Origin: JAKOWB01 sp038363005
GTDB lineage: Bacteria > Pseudomonadota > Alphaproteobacteria > Kiloniellales > JACOMY01
DNA length: 64,000 bases
Assembly (NCBI GenBank): GCA_038363005.1
Contig: JBBQBI010000007.1
Coordinates: forward strand, 1 to 64,000
Reading direction: 5' to 3'
Position numbers and translations under genes: made by a program. How positions within the stretch are numbered: position 1 is the stretch's first letter; each line of letters begins with the position of its first letter. The notes below the pieces were generated by a model. The model had not been told where the DNA came from, did not search any database, and worked only from the letters and a program-made list of their open reading frames with translations. Positions 44,560-53,212 of the stretch are shown piece after piece.

Positions 44560-44910
44560 TCAGCCGGGCGAATAGATCAGCAGCGCGACGCAGCCCTCGT
44601 CGCTGCCGGCTTCGTGCGGGTCGCCAGGTTCGCGGCAGGCATAGTCGCCGGGCCGCAGGGTCTGGCGGTCGTCCCAGAAGGAGCCGGAGAGCACGTAGAT
44701 CTGCTCCCGCTCGCCGTCGTGCGCATGCAGGGCGAAGCGGGCGCCGGGGTCCATGCGCATCAGCAGCGTACGCTCGCCGCGTGCCGGGTCCTCGTAGAGC
44801 GTCGCCTCGGCATACTTCTCGTGCGTCTGGCGCCACTGCAGGCCGTCGCCGGCGAGGTAGCGCGTGCCCAGCAGCTGCAGGGCGGCGGCGGGGAGGGGGC
44901 TCTGGCTCAT
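44560..44910 (-). CDS. cupin domain protein
   Basis: A 116-residue single cupin domain. Motif 1 holds HAHDGEREQIYVLSG (residues about 62-76) and motif 2 PGDYACREPGDPHEAGSD (about 84-101), both with metal-binding His/Glu. The fold is used by small dioxygenases, isomerases and anti-sigma factors of the ChrR type; it is most like the latter group, but no sigma gene is adjacent. It lies 27 bases downstream of cbpM on the same strand. Confidence 0.8.
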   Translation of the reverse strand: MSQSPLPAAALQLLGTRYLAGDGLQWRQTHEKYAEATLYEDPARGERTLLMRMDPGARFALHAHDGEREQIYVLSGSFWDDRQTLRPGDYACREPGDPHEAGSDEGCVALLIYSPG

Positions 44911-44937
44911 CGGTTTTCTCGTCGGCTGGAGTGGCGA

Positions 44938-45276
44938 TCAGGCATCATGGTCGGTGCTTTCCTGGCGTCCGGCAATGGCCAGCTGCAGGCGGGCGCGCAC
45001 CTCGGTCGGCTGTTCCGCCACGGCGGCCAGCAGCTGACCGAGCTGCCGGCGCAGGTCATAGACTTGGTCCAGCAGCGACAGCACCACCGGCAGGGCGTCT
45101 TCCTCGATGCGGATCTCGTAGTGCAGGTCGCAGATCAGCCGCACCCGGGCCACATCGGCTTCGTCGAAGGCCGGCGCGGCGTCGGCCGGGCGGACGAAGC
45201 CGAGGTCCACCCAGTGGCGCAGGGTGGTGACCTGCAGTGGCGCGAAGAGCGCGCAGAGCTCGCGTTCGCCGATCAT
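44938..45276 (-). CDS. cbpM: chaperone modulator CbpM
   Basis: A 112-residue MerR-like helix-turn-helix protein (ALFAPLQVTTLRHWVDLGFVRPAD at residues about 9-32, then helices LCDLHYEIRIEEDALPVVLSLLDQVYDLRRQL). Its stop-start overlaps cbpA by 4 bases, the genomic hallmark of CbpM, which binds the J domain of CbpA and inhibits it. In this operon it follows cbpA. Confidence 0.87.
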   Translation of the reverse strand: MIGERELCALFAPLQVTTLRHWVDLGFVRPADAAPAFDEADVARVRLICDLHYEIRIEEDALPVVLSLLDQVYDLRRQLGQLLAAVAEQPTEVRARLQLAIAGRQESTDHDA

Positions 45277-46235
45277 TGCCGTACTCCCTGGCTGCCCTCG
45301 GGTCGGTAGGGATGCGCGGCCTCCCAGTCGGTCACCGCCTTGACCAGTGTCTCGTCCGGCTCCTCCGGCAGCACCACTTGCAGCTCGACGAAGTGGTCGC
45401 CGGCCGGCCCGTCACTGCCTTTCGGTGCCGGCACGCCCTTGCCGCGCAGCCGCAGCACCGTGCCGCTGTTGGCGCCCTTGGGGATCTTCAGCTTGACCGG
45501 CCCCCACAGCGTCTCGGCTGTCACCGTGCCGCCGCCCAACGCCTCGCCCAGGGTGACGGGCAGGGCGGAGCGCAGGTCCTGGCCGTCGCGCCGCACCTGG
45601 GGATGCGGCGCCACCTGGATCTCGACCAGCGCGTCGCCGGCTGGCGCGCCTTCGCTGCCGGGCCGGCCCTGGCTGCGCAGCCGCAGCACCTGGCCGTCCT
45701 GCAGCCCGGCGGGGATGTTGAGGTCCAGGGTTTTGCCGTCGGCCATGGCGACCCGCTTGGTGGCGCCCTTCACCGCGTCGGCAAAGTCGACCGTCAGGGT
45801 ATAGCTGACGTCGCCGCCACGGCGCGGCCCGCGCGCCTGGCCGCGTGCAGCCCGTTCGCCGAACAGGTCCTCGAACACGCCGCTCAGGTCGGCCTCGCCG
45901 AAGCCGCCGGTGTCGGGCCCGCCGGCGCCGGCGCGCTGGTAGCGGAAGTCGCGGCCGCCCTGCTCGGCATGACGGCGGTAGTAGTCGCGCTCGGCCTGGC
46001 TGGGACCGGTCTCGGCGCCGGTCGCGTCGATCTCGCCGGCGTCGAAGCGCTTGCGCTTGGCCTCCTCGCCAAGGATGTCGTAGGCGCCCTGTATCTCCTT
46101 GAACTTGGCCTCGGCGGCCTTGTCGCCGGGATTGAGGTCGGGATGGTGCTTCTTGGCCAGGCGGCGATAGGCCTTGCGGATGGCGTCAGCGGAAGCGTCG
46201 CGACTGACGCCCAGCTCCTGGTAGGGATCTGCCAT
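45273..46235 (-). CDS. cbpA: curved DNA-binding protein / DnaJ-class co-chaperone
   Basis: A 320-residue class II J-protein. The J domain at residues 1-70 has HPD at 31-33; a Gly/Arg-rich linker follows and the C-terminal substrate-binding domains (SYTLTVDFADAVKGATKRV, LDLNIPAGLQDGQVLRLRSQG) are complete. No zinc finger is present, so CbpA type rather than DnaJ. With cbpM it forms the usual two-gene unit; it assists DnaK. Confidence 0.93.
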   Translation of the reverse strand: MADPYQELGVSRDASADAIRKAYRRLAKKHHPDLNPGDKAAEAKFKEIQGAYDILGEEAKRKRFDAGEIDATGAETGPSQAERDYYRRHAEQGGRDFRYQRAGAGGPDTGGFGEADLSGVFEDLFGERAARGQARGPRRGGDVSYTLTVDFADAVKGATKRVAMADGKTLDLNIPAGLQDGQVLRLRSQGRPGSEGAPAGDALVEIQVAPHPQVRRDGQDLRSALPVTLGEALGGGTVTAETLWGPVKLKIPKGANSGTVLRLRGKGVPAPKGSDGPAGDHFVELQVVLPEEPDETLVKAVTDWEAAHPYRPEGSQGVRQ

Positions 46236-46320
46236 CGGTTGGGGAATCCAATCTTCTCACTTTGGGGCGCCTATCATATCGGTAACGCTGGCCAAAGGCT
46301 CAAGGCGCCACCTGGCCGCT

Positions 46321-47718
46321 TCAGGCTGCCCAGGTCGCCCAGGGGCGCGCCTGCTCCAGCGCCCAGCCGATGCGCAGCGCCGTGGCGTCGTCGTAGCGCC
46401 GGCCGACGATCTGCAGACCGGTCGGCAGGCCTGCCGCCATGCCACTCGGCACCTGCAGCGCCGGGCAGCGGCTGATCATGTTGAAGGGAATGGTCATGTC
46501 CAGCGTGTGGCTGAGGCCCTGCGCGTCCACCCAGTCGCAGGCCACCTCGTCCAGCCCGACCTCGGGCGCCGTCACCGTGGTGGTGGGGCAGAGCAGGGCG
46601 TCGTAGCGGGCGAACAGCGGCGCGATAGCCTGCCACATTTGGGTGCGCAGGATGCCGATCTGCATCACCCGCTCGGCCGACAGTTGCCGCCCCTCGTCGA
46701 TCAGCCGCACCACCAGCGGATCCATGGCGTCGCGGAACTGCGGCAGGTGCTTGCCGAAGGACGCGGCGAAGAGGGCGCGCCAGTAGTCGTACATCGCGTC
46801 GGTGATGGCGCGGGTCCAGGGCACCTTGACGGTCTCCACCACCGCGCCCTGCTGGCGCAGCGCCTCGGCGCTGGCCTCCAGGTTGGCGAGGATGGCGGGG
46901 TCGACCGCGAAGTAGCCGAGGTCCGGCGAGAGCCCGAGCCTGAGACCCTTCAGGTTGCCATCCAGCGGCAGGGCGATTGGCGGCAGCGGCGGCAGCGAGG
47001 CGATGTCGCGGTCGTCCGGCCCCTGCGCGGCATTGAGGAAGAGCGCCGCGTCCTCAACTGAGCGCGCCAGCGGCCCGAAGTGGAAGATGTCACAGTAGTG
47101 GCTCTCCAGCACATCGAAGGGAATCCGACCCAGGCTGGGCTTCATGCCGACCACGCCGCACCAGGCGGCCGGCAGCCGGATCGAGCCGCCGGCATCCGAG
47201 CCCTCGGCCAGCGGCACGCAACCAGTGGCCACCGCGACGGCCGAGCCGCCGGAAGAGCCGCCCGGTGTCTGGCTGGGTTTCCAGGGGTTGCGCGTGGTGC
47301 CCCACAGCGGGCTCTCGGTGAAGCCGGAGTAGGCGAATTCCGGCGTCGTGGTCTTGCCGACCAGGATGGCGCCGGCCGCCAGCAGCCGCTCGACCACCAC
47401 GGCGTCTTCGTCCGGCACCCAATGCTCGAAGACCTTGGAGCCCTGGGTGGTGCGCTTGCCCTTGGTCTTGGTGAAGTCCTTCAGCGCGATGGGCACGCCG
47501 TGCAACGGGCCCAGAGTGGCGCCGGCCATCACCGCCTGCTCGGCGGCCCGTGCCGCCGCCAACGCTTCCTCGGCATAGACGAAGCAGAAGGCGTTGAGCG
47601 CCGGTTGGATCTGCTGGATGCGATCGAGCGAGGCCTGCACCACCTCGACCGGCGAGGCCTGGCGCGCGCGGATCAGGCGCGCCAGGTCGCCGGCCGAACG
47701 TCCCGCGATCTCGCCCAT
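46321..47718 (-). CDS. amidase signature family protein
   Basis: A 465-residue amidase with the Ser-cisSer-Lys triad: Lys80 in PIALKDF, cis-Ser155 in TPGGSSGGSA and nucleophile Ser179 in GSDAGGSIR. Length and C-terminal pattern are like aryl/aliphatic amidases (AmiE-signature) rather than GatA, as no gatB/gatC are near. The substrate amide is unknown. It lies 5 bases downstream of a polyamine-type binding protein gene on the same strand, so it may process an imported amide; this is inference. Confidence 0.9.
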   Translation of the reverse strand: MGEIAGRSAGDLARLIRARQASPVEVVQASLDRIQQIQPALNAFCFVYAEEALAAARAAEQAVMAGATLGPLHGVPIALKDFTKTKGKRTTQGSKVFEHWVPDEDAVVVERLLAAGAILVGKTTTPEFAYSGFTESPLWGTTRNPWKPSQTPGGSSGGSAVAVATGCVPLAEGSDAGGSIRLPAAWCGVVGMKPSLGRIPFDVLESHYCDIFHFGPLARSVEDAALFLNAAQGPDDRDIASLPPLPPIALPLDGNLKGLRLGLSPDLGYFAVDPAILANLEASAEALRQQGAVVETVKVPWTRAITDAMYDYWRALFAASFGKHLPQFRDAMDPLVVRLIDEGRQLSAERVMQIGILRTQMWQAIAPLFARYDALLCPTTTVTAPEVGLDEVACDWVDAQGLSHTLDMTIPFNMISRCPALQVPSGMAAGLPTGLQIVGRRYDDATALRIGWALEQARPWATWAA

Positions 47719-47723
47719 CGCCG

Positions 47724-48848
47724 CTACTGCCCGGCCTTCACCTCCAGCAACATCTGGCCGTACTTTTCGCGCAGCGAGTCTTCGATCGGCTGGAACAGGA
47801 TGCCTTTGGTGAAGAGCGCCTGCGGGTCGGCCAGGCCAACGTCGGCCAGCACCTTGAGTTCGATGCCTTCGAAGGACTTCATGTTGGAGTGGCCAAGGCC
47901 CAGGTTGGCAATCAGCCAGGCGCCGGACTCCGGCGACTGCATGGCGTTGATCAGGTCATAGATCGCCTCTTCCGGGCCTGGATGATCCTTCAGCACCATC
48001 AGGCCGCAGGCCCAGGTCAGGATGCCTTCCTTGGGCACCATGTACTCGACCGGGATGCCCTGTGCCTTCAGCGGCGCGACCGAATAGGGCCAGGCGTAGC
48101 TGGCGACGATCTCGCCGGTCGCCAGGCCCTGCTCGATCGAGGCGACGTCGGTCCAATAGCTGCGCAGTACCTTGCGCTGCTCCAGCATCAGCGCCTTCAC
48201 CTTGGCCAGGTCCGCGTCGTTCATGGCGAAGGGGTCGGGCACGCCGGCGACCAGCGCGGCGACGATCACCGCGCCGTCGACCGCGTCGAACACGCCGAGC
48301 CGGTCGGTGTACTTGGGATCGAAAAGAATCTTCCAGGAATTGTTCTCCGGACCGACGTACTCCGGCGCCAGGTCGGTGCGGAACAGCACCGAGGAGGTGC
48401 CCCATTCCCAGGGGAAGAACCAGGTGCCGGCCTCGTCGTGGCTGTCGGGTATGGCCTTCAGCTCGGGCCAGAGGTCGGCGTAGTGCTCCAGGCGCGTGGT
48501 ATCCAGCGCCTTGAACAGGCCGGAGCGCCGCCAGCGGCCGACCGAGTAGTTGCAAGGGTGCGTCACATCGGGATTGAAGCCGGCGCGCATCTTCTGCAGG
48601 CCTTCTTCCTCCTCGCCGAAGATCGAGATGTCCGGCAGGCCGCCGTACTTGGCGACGTAGCCCGGCATGGCCTCGGGCGTGTCATAGCCGGCCCAGGTCA
48701 TGAAGGTGATGTCGCCGGCGGCGCGCGCGGCGCGCGGGCGCAGCGGCATGCTGGCCAGGGCCAGGCCGGCGGCGCCCAGCGCGCCGATCAGCTGACGGCG
48801 AGTCAGCGTGCCATCGGCCAAGCGGCCCTTGAGTTCGGAGAGGTCCAT
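47724..48848 (-). CDS. polyamine-type ABC transporter substrate-binding protein
   Basis: A 374-residue periplasmic binding protein of the PotD/PotF type. A Tat-like signal (TRRQLIGALGAAGLALA, residues 16-32) is cleaved near ARAA. GDITFMTWAGYDTPE starts the mature part; the lobe motifs SYAWPYS and GILTWACGLMVLKDHPG are family-like. The ATG has AAGGAGA upstream. No permease or ATPase gene follows; the amidase does, 5 bases away. The ligand could be a polyamine or other cationic compound. Confidence 0.88.
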   Translation of the reverse strand: MDLSELKGRLADGTLTRRQLIGALGAAGLALASMPLRPRAARAAGDITFMTWAGYDTPEAMPGYVAKYGGLPDISIFGEEEEGLQKMRAGFNPDVTHPCNYSVGRWRRSGLFKALDTTRLEHYADLWPELKAIPDSHDEAGTWFFPWEWGTSSVLFRTDLAPEYVGPENNSWKILFDPKYTDRLGVFDAVDGAVIVAALVAGVPDPFAMNDADLAKVKALMLEQRKVLRSYWTDVASIEQGLATGEIVASYAWPYSVAPLKAQGIPVEYMVPKEGILTWACGLMVLKDHPGPEEAIYDLINAMQSPESGAWLIANLGLGHSNMKSFEGIELKVLADVGLADPQALFTKGILFQPIEDSLREKYGQMLLEVKAGQ

Positions 48849-49067
48849 CGGGTGTCTCCTTGCGATAAGCGGTTTGGTGCAGGCTATCAGATGTGATCAC
48901 ACCCACGGCAAGGCCTAAGTAGCCCGTCGACCAGCTTTGCTACCGGCGGCGGTCCTGCGCCGGGCCCTCTACAACCGCAGGACGACTGCGGCCGGCTTGT
49001 GGGGCAGGTCGGGCGTCGGCAGGATGCCGGCCGGGATTCGTCACGCCCTCCGGGACCAAGCACAGGC

Positions 49068-50621
49068 ATGCAGGCGCAGCGCTCGACCTCTCCCGGCTGG
49101 CTCTGGCTGCTGGCCCTTTTCGGCGTCGCGCTGGCGTTGCCGCTGCCGTTTCTCGGCCAGACGCCGTTGTCCTTCGTCGAGATCCTCACCGCGGAAGCGA
49201 TCAGCCTGCCGGTGCGCGGCCTGATCGAGCATCGCCTGCAGGGCGCACACACGCCGACTTGGTACCTGCTGTTGAAGTTCGCTGGCTTGGCCGGTGGCGA
49301 ACCCTGGCTGCTGCGGCTGCCCTCCGCCCTGGCACAGGCGGCCACCGCGCTGTTGGCCGGCCTCGTGGGCTGGCGGATCGCCGGGCCACGCGGCTTCTTG
49401 GCCTGCGGCCTGCTGGTGGCGCTGCAGCCGATCCTGCTGGAGTTCGCCAACTACGCCCGACCCTATGCGGCGCTCATGGGGACCAGCCTGTGGCTGCTGC
49501 TCTCGGCGGCGGCGCTGGCCGATCGGCCGCGGCTGGCGTTGGCGGCGCTGCGGCGCGGCGGCCTGCCGCGCGGCCTGCGGTGGCGTCTGCGCCGGCGCTG
49601 GATCTCGGCACTGCTGGCGCCACTGGTCACCGCCAGCCTGCTGCCACTCGGCCTGCTGATCTGGGCGGCGCTCGATCTCACCCTGCTGGGCTGGCTGTGG
49701 TGGCGCCCGGGGCGGGGGCGGGTCGCCCGGCGGCGCCTGCTGAAGCCCTTCGTGCTCTGGCGCCTGTTGCCGGTGCTGGCGACCGCCTTGGGTTACCTCG
49801 CTCTATACAATGCCTTCAGCCGCTTTGCCGGCAATTACTGGCCACGGGAGTTCAGCGCCACCGCGGTCTTCCAGGTGCTGCAGATCTCGCACGGCTGGCT
49901 GCCGCTGGTGGACCGCGATCTCTACCTGCCGCTGGCCGGCGACTGGGTGCTGGGTCTGCTGATGGGGGGCCTGGCGTTGCTTGGCTTCTGCACCGCGCGG
50001 CGGCGGGCGGCCCGTGTTCTGGCCGCTGCCCTGGTGCTCGGCCTGCCGCTGCTGCTGTTCGTCATCAGCCTGCATACCTCGCTGCTGGTGCCGCGCTACT
50101 TCGCGCCGGCCAGCGCCGGCCTGGCGCTGTTGGCCGGAGCGGGTGTCGCTTGGCTCGCCAGCCGCCTGCCGGCGCGCGGCTTCGCCGCCCTGGCGTTTCT
50201 GCTGTTCAGCCTGAGCGGACTGCAGGCGCTGGACGCGCTCAGCGGTGACCGCAAGCGACCCCGCATCGAGGTCCTGGCAGGGTGGATGCTGGAAGCCCAT
50301 CCGGGCGCCGGGGAGGAGGCCCTGGTGACCAACTTCGAGGCGACGCCCTTTGCCCTCAACTACTATCTGGACTTGGCCGGGTCAGATCTGCGGAGCGTCG
50401 CGGTCGACTTCGAGACCGCGCGCGTGCTGCTCGACAAGGGTCGCCGTATCTGGGTGGTCGCGGTCTACAGCCAGACCTATCCGGCGTGGGTGACGGAGCT
50501 GGTGGGGGAGCGTCCGGTGACCACCTGCGAGCGGCGAATCGGCAACCTGGTCACCGTGACAGTGGTCAGCCTGGAGCGGTCAGCCTGGCCGCCGATCTGC
50601 GAACGTCCGGTGCCACCATGA
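49068..50621 (+). CDS. GT-C-type membrane glycosyltransferase-like protein
   Basis: A 517-residue polytopic membrane protein with about 11 hydrophobic segments. The architecture (LALPLPFLGQTPLSFVEILTAE after segment 1, repeated AxxRPY in the FANYARPYAALMG loop, C-terminal soluble tail of about 110 residues) resembles GT-C/PMT-type glycosyltransferases that use lipid-linked sugars. Identity of sugar and acceptor cannot be told. Its stop (50619-50621) directly adjoins the terminator of the convergent peptide operon, so it could be part of that gene cluster or just a neighbour. Confidence 0.75.
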   Translation: MQAQRSTSPGWLWLLALFGVALALPLPFLGQTPLSFVEILTAEAISLPVRGLIEHRLQGAHTPTWYLLLKFAGLAGGEPWLLRLPSALAQAATALLAGLVGWRIAGPRGFLACGLLVALQPILLEFANYARPYAALMGTSLWLLLSAAALADRPRLALAALRRGGLPRGLRWRLRRRWISALLAPLVTASLLPLGLLIWAALDLTLLGWLWWRPGRGRVARRRLLKPFVLWRLLPVLATALGYLALYNAFSRFAGNYWPREFSATAVFQVLQISHGWLPLVDRDLYLPLAGDWVLGLLMGGLALLGFCTARRRAARVLAAALVLGLPLLLFVISLHTSLLVPRYFAPASAGLALLAGAGVAWLASRLPARGFAALAFLLFSLSGLQALDALSGDRKRPRIEVLAGWMLEAHPGAGEEALVTNFEATPFALNYYLDLAGSDLRSVAVDFETARVLLDKGRRIWVVAVYSQTYPAWVTELVGERPVTTCERRIGNLVTVTVVSLERSAWPPICERPVPP

Positions 50622-50647
50622 AAACGGGGGCCCGTGGGGCCCCCGTT
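50621..50647 (-). terminator. rho-independent terminator of the ligase-GNAT-ACP-precursor operon
   Basis: On the minus strand AACGGGGGCCC (50647-50637) pairs perfectly with GGGCCCCCGTT (50633-50623) around a 3-base loop, then TTTT. It ends the transcript 33 bases after the stop of precursor peptide 2. The convergent GT-C gene stops within its first bases. Confidence 0.85.
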
Positions 50648-50679
50648 AACAAGCGTAAGCCACTGGCCGAAAGGCTGGC

Positions 50680-50811
50680 TCAGGGCGCGGGAGACCTGAA
50701 GATCAGGCTGCTGATCGACTTGCTGACCGCGGTCACGCTCGACAGTGACTCGCGGCGCAGCAGCGCAGGCTTGGTGTAGGTCCGCCCAGAAGTCTTCGAC
50801 GTGGTCTGCAA
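50680..50811 (-). CDS. RiPP precursor peptide 2 (lasso-like leader, 43 residues)
   Basis: Too short for routine gene calls. A TTG start at 50811 follows GGAGGGG by 3 bases; the stop is at 50680. The peptide has Tyr12, Lys14-Pro15 and Leu17 (YTKPAL), then LSSVTAVSKSIS (residues 23-34) and the tail SLIFRSPAP. Tyr12 to Thr27 is 15 residues, the spacing of the lasso leader rule YxxPxLxxxGxxxxxT, with Thr at -2; the core would be VSKSISSLIFRSPAP. Precursor 1 at 56961 is clearly related (same YxKP, spacing and A-x-SKSIS). The core has no Asp or Glu. It is last in an operon with an AMP ligase, GNAT and carrier protein. Confidence 0.8.
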   Translation of the reverse strand: MQTTSKTSGRTYTKPALLRRESLSSVTAVSKSISSLIFRSPAP

Positions 50812-50867
50812 GTGCCCCTCCTCGCATCTAACGGAGTACTACTGCTACCGAACTTGCGATTACCGGG

Positions 50868-51101
50868 TCAAGGGATGTCGGTGGCCAGCAGGGGTGCGAT
50901 GTCAACGATGCCACGAATCTGCGCCAACTCGGCGGAGGTCAGCATGCGCGATAAGGCGCTTTCCAGCGCCAGAATCACTTTCACATGACCCAGGCTGTCC
51001 CAGGCCGGCAGCGTCTCGACGTCGCCGCTCGCCGGCACCTCGGCGAGCTCGAGTTCCAGGGCCTTGGCAACCAACGTGCGGGCGGCAATCAGCTCAGTCA
51101 T
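50868..51101 (-). CDS. acyl carrier protein
   Basis: A 77-residue carrier protein. The phosphopantetheine serine is Ser36 in WDSLGHV, and helix pattern MTELIAARTLVAKALELE fits an ACP; it is less acidic than housekeeping AcpP. It starts inside the GNAT stop (ATGA) and the GNAT starts inside the ligase stop, so all three are translationally coupled, with precursor 2 next. It would hold the acyl group activated by the ligase and offer it to the GNAT; that order is inference. Confidence 0.85.
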   Translation of the reverse strand: MTELIAARTLVAKALELELAEVPASGDVETLPAWDSLGHVKVILALESALSRMLTSAELAQIRGIVDIAPLLATDIP

Positions 51102-51676
51102 GGCGCGGTCTTTCGGGCGGCCCTGCGGGCCTGCCATTCATCGCGCAGCAGGGCGAAGATCGGCATATCGACGCGCCCACCGTCGCGTGTCGGCCGGTGC
51201 TGGCGCAGCGCGCCTTCGTAGACAAAGCCGAGGCGCTGGTAGTTATAGATCGACGGCATGTTGCGGCCGATCGGGGTACCCCAGACGCGCACGACGCCAA
51301 GGTCTTCGAACAGGAAGCGCAGCACCTCGGCACGGGTCTCGGCCACCACGCCCTGGCCCCACCACTGCTTGTCGCCGACGACGACGCCGATGAAGGCCAC
51401 GCCGTCGGTCAGCTGAACCGTGTGGTAGCCCAGCAGGCGATCCTCGCCCTTCCTGGTGATCGCCAGGCAGAAGTTCTGCTTGTTGTCGAAGCGGGGCAGG
51501 CGGCGGCGCCAGCGGCGCAGCAGCCAGCCGCCGGCCGGCAGCTCCAAGGCGGCCATGAACTCCGCGTCCTCGGTCCACACCAGGCTCGCCTTGGCGGCGT
51601 GGCGCCGGCTCATGGACCGTAGCTGGAAGCGCGGCGTCTCCAGCAGGATCGCCTGCTTGGGTTTCCAGGTGCTCAC
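51098..51676 (-). CDS. GNAT-family acyltransferase (RimJ/RimL-like)
   Basis: A 192-residue GNAT. The acyl-CoA loop region reads GDKQWWGQGVVAETRAEVL, followed by VWGTPIGRNMPSIYNYQRLGFVYEG, motif B of the family. The N-terminal extension (KQAILLETPRFQLRSM) resembles RimJ/RimL N-acetyltransferases. The GTG start overlaps the ligase stop. In this setting, next to a carrier protein and a precursor peptide, it may acylate a Lys side chain or N-terminus of the peptide, as GNAT enzymes do in some lipidated RiPPs; a plain N-acetyl role is also possible. Confidence 0.82.
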   Translation of the reverse strand: MSTWKPKQAILLETPRFQLRSMSRRHAAKASLVWTEDAEFMAALELPAGGWLLRRWRRRLPRFDNKQNFCLAITRKGEDRLLGYHTVQLTDGVAFIGVVVGDKQWWGQGVVAETRAEVLRFLFEDLGVVRVWGTPIGRNMPSIYNYQRLGFVYEGALRQHRPTRDGGRVDMPIFALLRDEWQARRAARKTAP

Positions 51677-53061
51677 GGTTGGCGCTCCTCCAGGCAGCGG
51701 GCGCGGACGGCGGCGCGCAACAGCTTGCCGCGCTCGCTGCGCGGCAGCTGGTCGAGAGCGAAGAGCCGCGCCGGCACCGCCTCGCGGCGAATCCGCGTCT
51801 CGCACCAGTGCTTCAGCGCGGCCGGCGCCAGCGCGCCATCACGCGACACATAGGCCGCCGCCACCACCTCGCCGAACACCGGGTCGGGCAGGGCGAAGGC
51901 ACAGGCCTCGGCGACCTGCGGGTGACGCTCCAGCAGCAGGTCGATCTCCTCGGCGGGAACCTTGATGCCGGCGCGATTGATCTCGTGCTTCAGGCGCCCG
52001 ACGATGCGCAGCCGCCCGGCCGCATCCAGTTCGCCGATGTCGCCGGTGGCGAACCAGCCGCCGGCCAGCACCGCCGCCGTGGCCTCCGGCTGGTCCAGGT
52101 AGCCCTGCATCAGCGCGGGCGACGTCACCAGCACCTCGCCACGGCCCTGATCCAGCAGGCGGCCGTCGGCGTCGCGCAGCGCCAGGGCACCGCCCCAGGC
52201 ACGACCGACCAAGCCATCCTCCGGCGGACTCTCCTCGGCGCTGTGGCCGCCGATCCAGTTTGCCGTCTCGGTGATGCCGTACATGTTGAGCACGCGGCGC
52301 GTGCCGCTCCAGTCGATGATCTGCTGCCACAGACCGGCGCCGAGGGGCGCCGAGCCGACGTGGACCCGGCGCAGGCTGCCGCCCTGCGGTGGTGCGGCGG
52401 TCTTCAGCAGCAGCTGCCACAGCGCGGGCACCGAGCTCATGAAGGTGACGCCTTCAGCGTCGATCACCTGGCCCAGGCGGGCAAAGCCGGCCAGGCCCGG
52501 CTCCGGCCAGGCGATAAGCAAGCCGCCGCCGGCAAGCACGCTCAAGCTATTGCCGATCAAGCCGTGGCCGAAGTGCATCGGCAGCAGGCTGAGGCCGACC
52601 GCTAGGTCGGCGGTGCCCATGGCGGCGACGTTCAAGGCCAGGCGCGCCCGCAGCGAGCGATGGCTGTGCACCACGCCCTTGGGCGTTGCCGTGGTGCCGG
52701 AGGTGGCCAGGATGACCGCCACCGAGTCCAGCGCCAGGTCGGGCAGGGCGCCGCCGGGGTCGCTGCCCCCCGCCAGCACGTCCACATCGGCGGCGCCCAG
52801 GCGCGGCACCGTGTCTGGGCCATCCGCCGCGATCCACAGCACCGGGCGCAGGCTCTCGGCGACCCGCTGCCGCTCGTCGGCCACCAGCGACGGCGTCAGG
52901 CAGACTGCTACGGCGCCGAGCTGCCAGAGTGCCAGCAGGTCGATCAGGAAGGCAGCCCCCTGGCCATGCTGCAGGGCCACGCGGCGACCCGCGCCGGCGC
53001 CGGCGCCAGCCAGCTCCCGCGCGCGCCGGCGCAGGGCCAGCAGCAGCGTCCGGCGGTCCAT
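51673..53061 (-). CDS. AMP-dependent acyl ligase
   Basis: A 462-residue adenylating enzyme of the acyl-CoA synthetase/NRPS A-domain superfamily. The P-loop is ATSGTTATPKG, the aromatic motif YGITET, then WFATGDIGELD and hinge/C-terminal Lys in LPRSERGKLLRA. It activates a carboxylic acid as acyl-AMP; the neighbouring carrier protein is the likely acceptor. The ATG at 53061 yields a rather short N-terminus; the frame stays open to 53130 (IEALLAPGAALRDG) without a normal start, and an ATG with weak context at 53131 is in another frame, so a frame problem or odd start is possible. Confidence 0.85.
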   Translation of the reverse strand: MDRRTLLLALRRRARELAGAGAGAGRRVALQHGQGAAFLIDLLALWQLGAVAVCLTPSLVADERQRVAESLRPVLWIAADGPDTVPRLGAADVDVLAGGSDPGGALPDLALDSVAVILATSGTTATPKGVVHSHRSLRARLALNVAAMGTADLAVGLSLLPMHFGHGLIGNSLSVLAGGGLLIAWPEPGLAGFARLGQVIDAEGVTFMSSVPALWQLLLKTAAPPQGGSLRRVHVGSAPLGAGLWQQIIDWSGTRRVLNMYGITETANWIGGHSAEESPPEDGLVGRAWGGALALRDADGRLLDQGRGEVLVTSPALMQGYLDQPEATAAVLAGGWFATGDIGELDAAGRLRIVGRLKHEINRAGIKVPAEEIDLLLERHPQVAEACAFALPDPVFGEVVAAAYVSRDGALAPAALKHWCETRIRREAVPARLFALDQLPRSERGKLLRAAVRARCLEERQP

Positions 53062-53212
53062 CAGGGTACCGGCCGGGCCGTCGCGCAGCGCGGCGCCAGG
53101 GGCCAGGAGTGCTTCTATGCTCGATCTCCATTAATCGATCACCGAGGCGCTTGCGGACGGCGCTCCGGTCGTTGACATATAAAATGCCAAACCGTGAAGG
53201 GGGAGACATGCC
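53062..53212. promoter_or_regulatory. divergent control region of the peptide cluster
   Basis: This 151-bp gap separates the ligase operon (minus) from the PqqD-like operon (plus) and should hold promoters for both. An AT-rich TATAAAAT (53178-53185) could be a -10 element for the plus operon, followed by AGGGGGAG (53198-53205), a strong ribosome site for the ATG at 53213. No inverted repeat stands out. Confidence 0.4.

Noticed and set aside
48999..49067. Longer N-terminus for the GT-C protein
   Set aside because: The extra 23 residues are polar, precede the first membrane segment without homology, and ATG 49068 fits better as the start.
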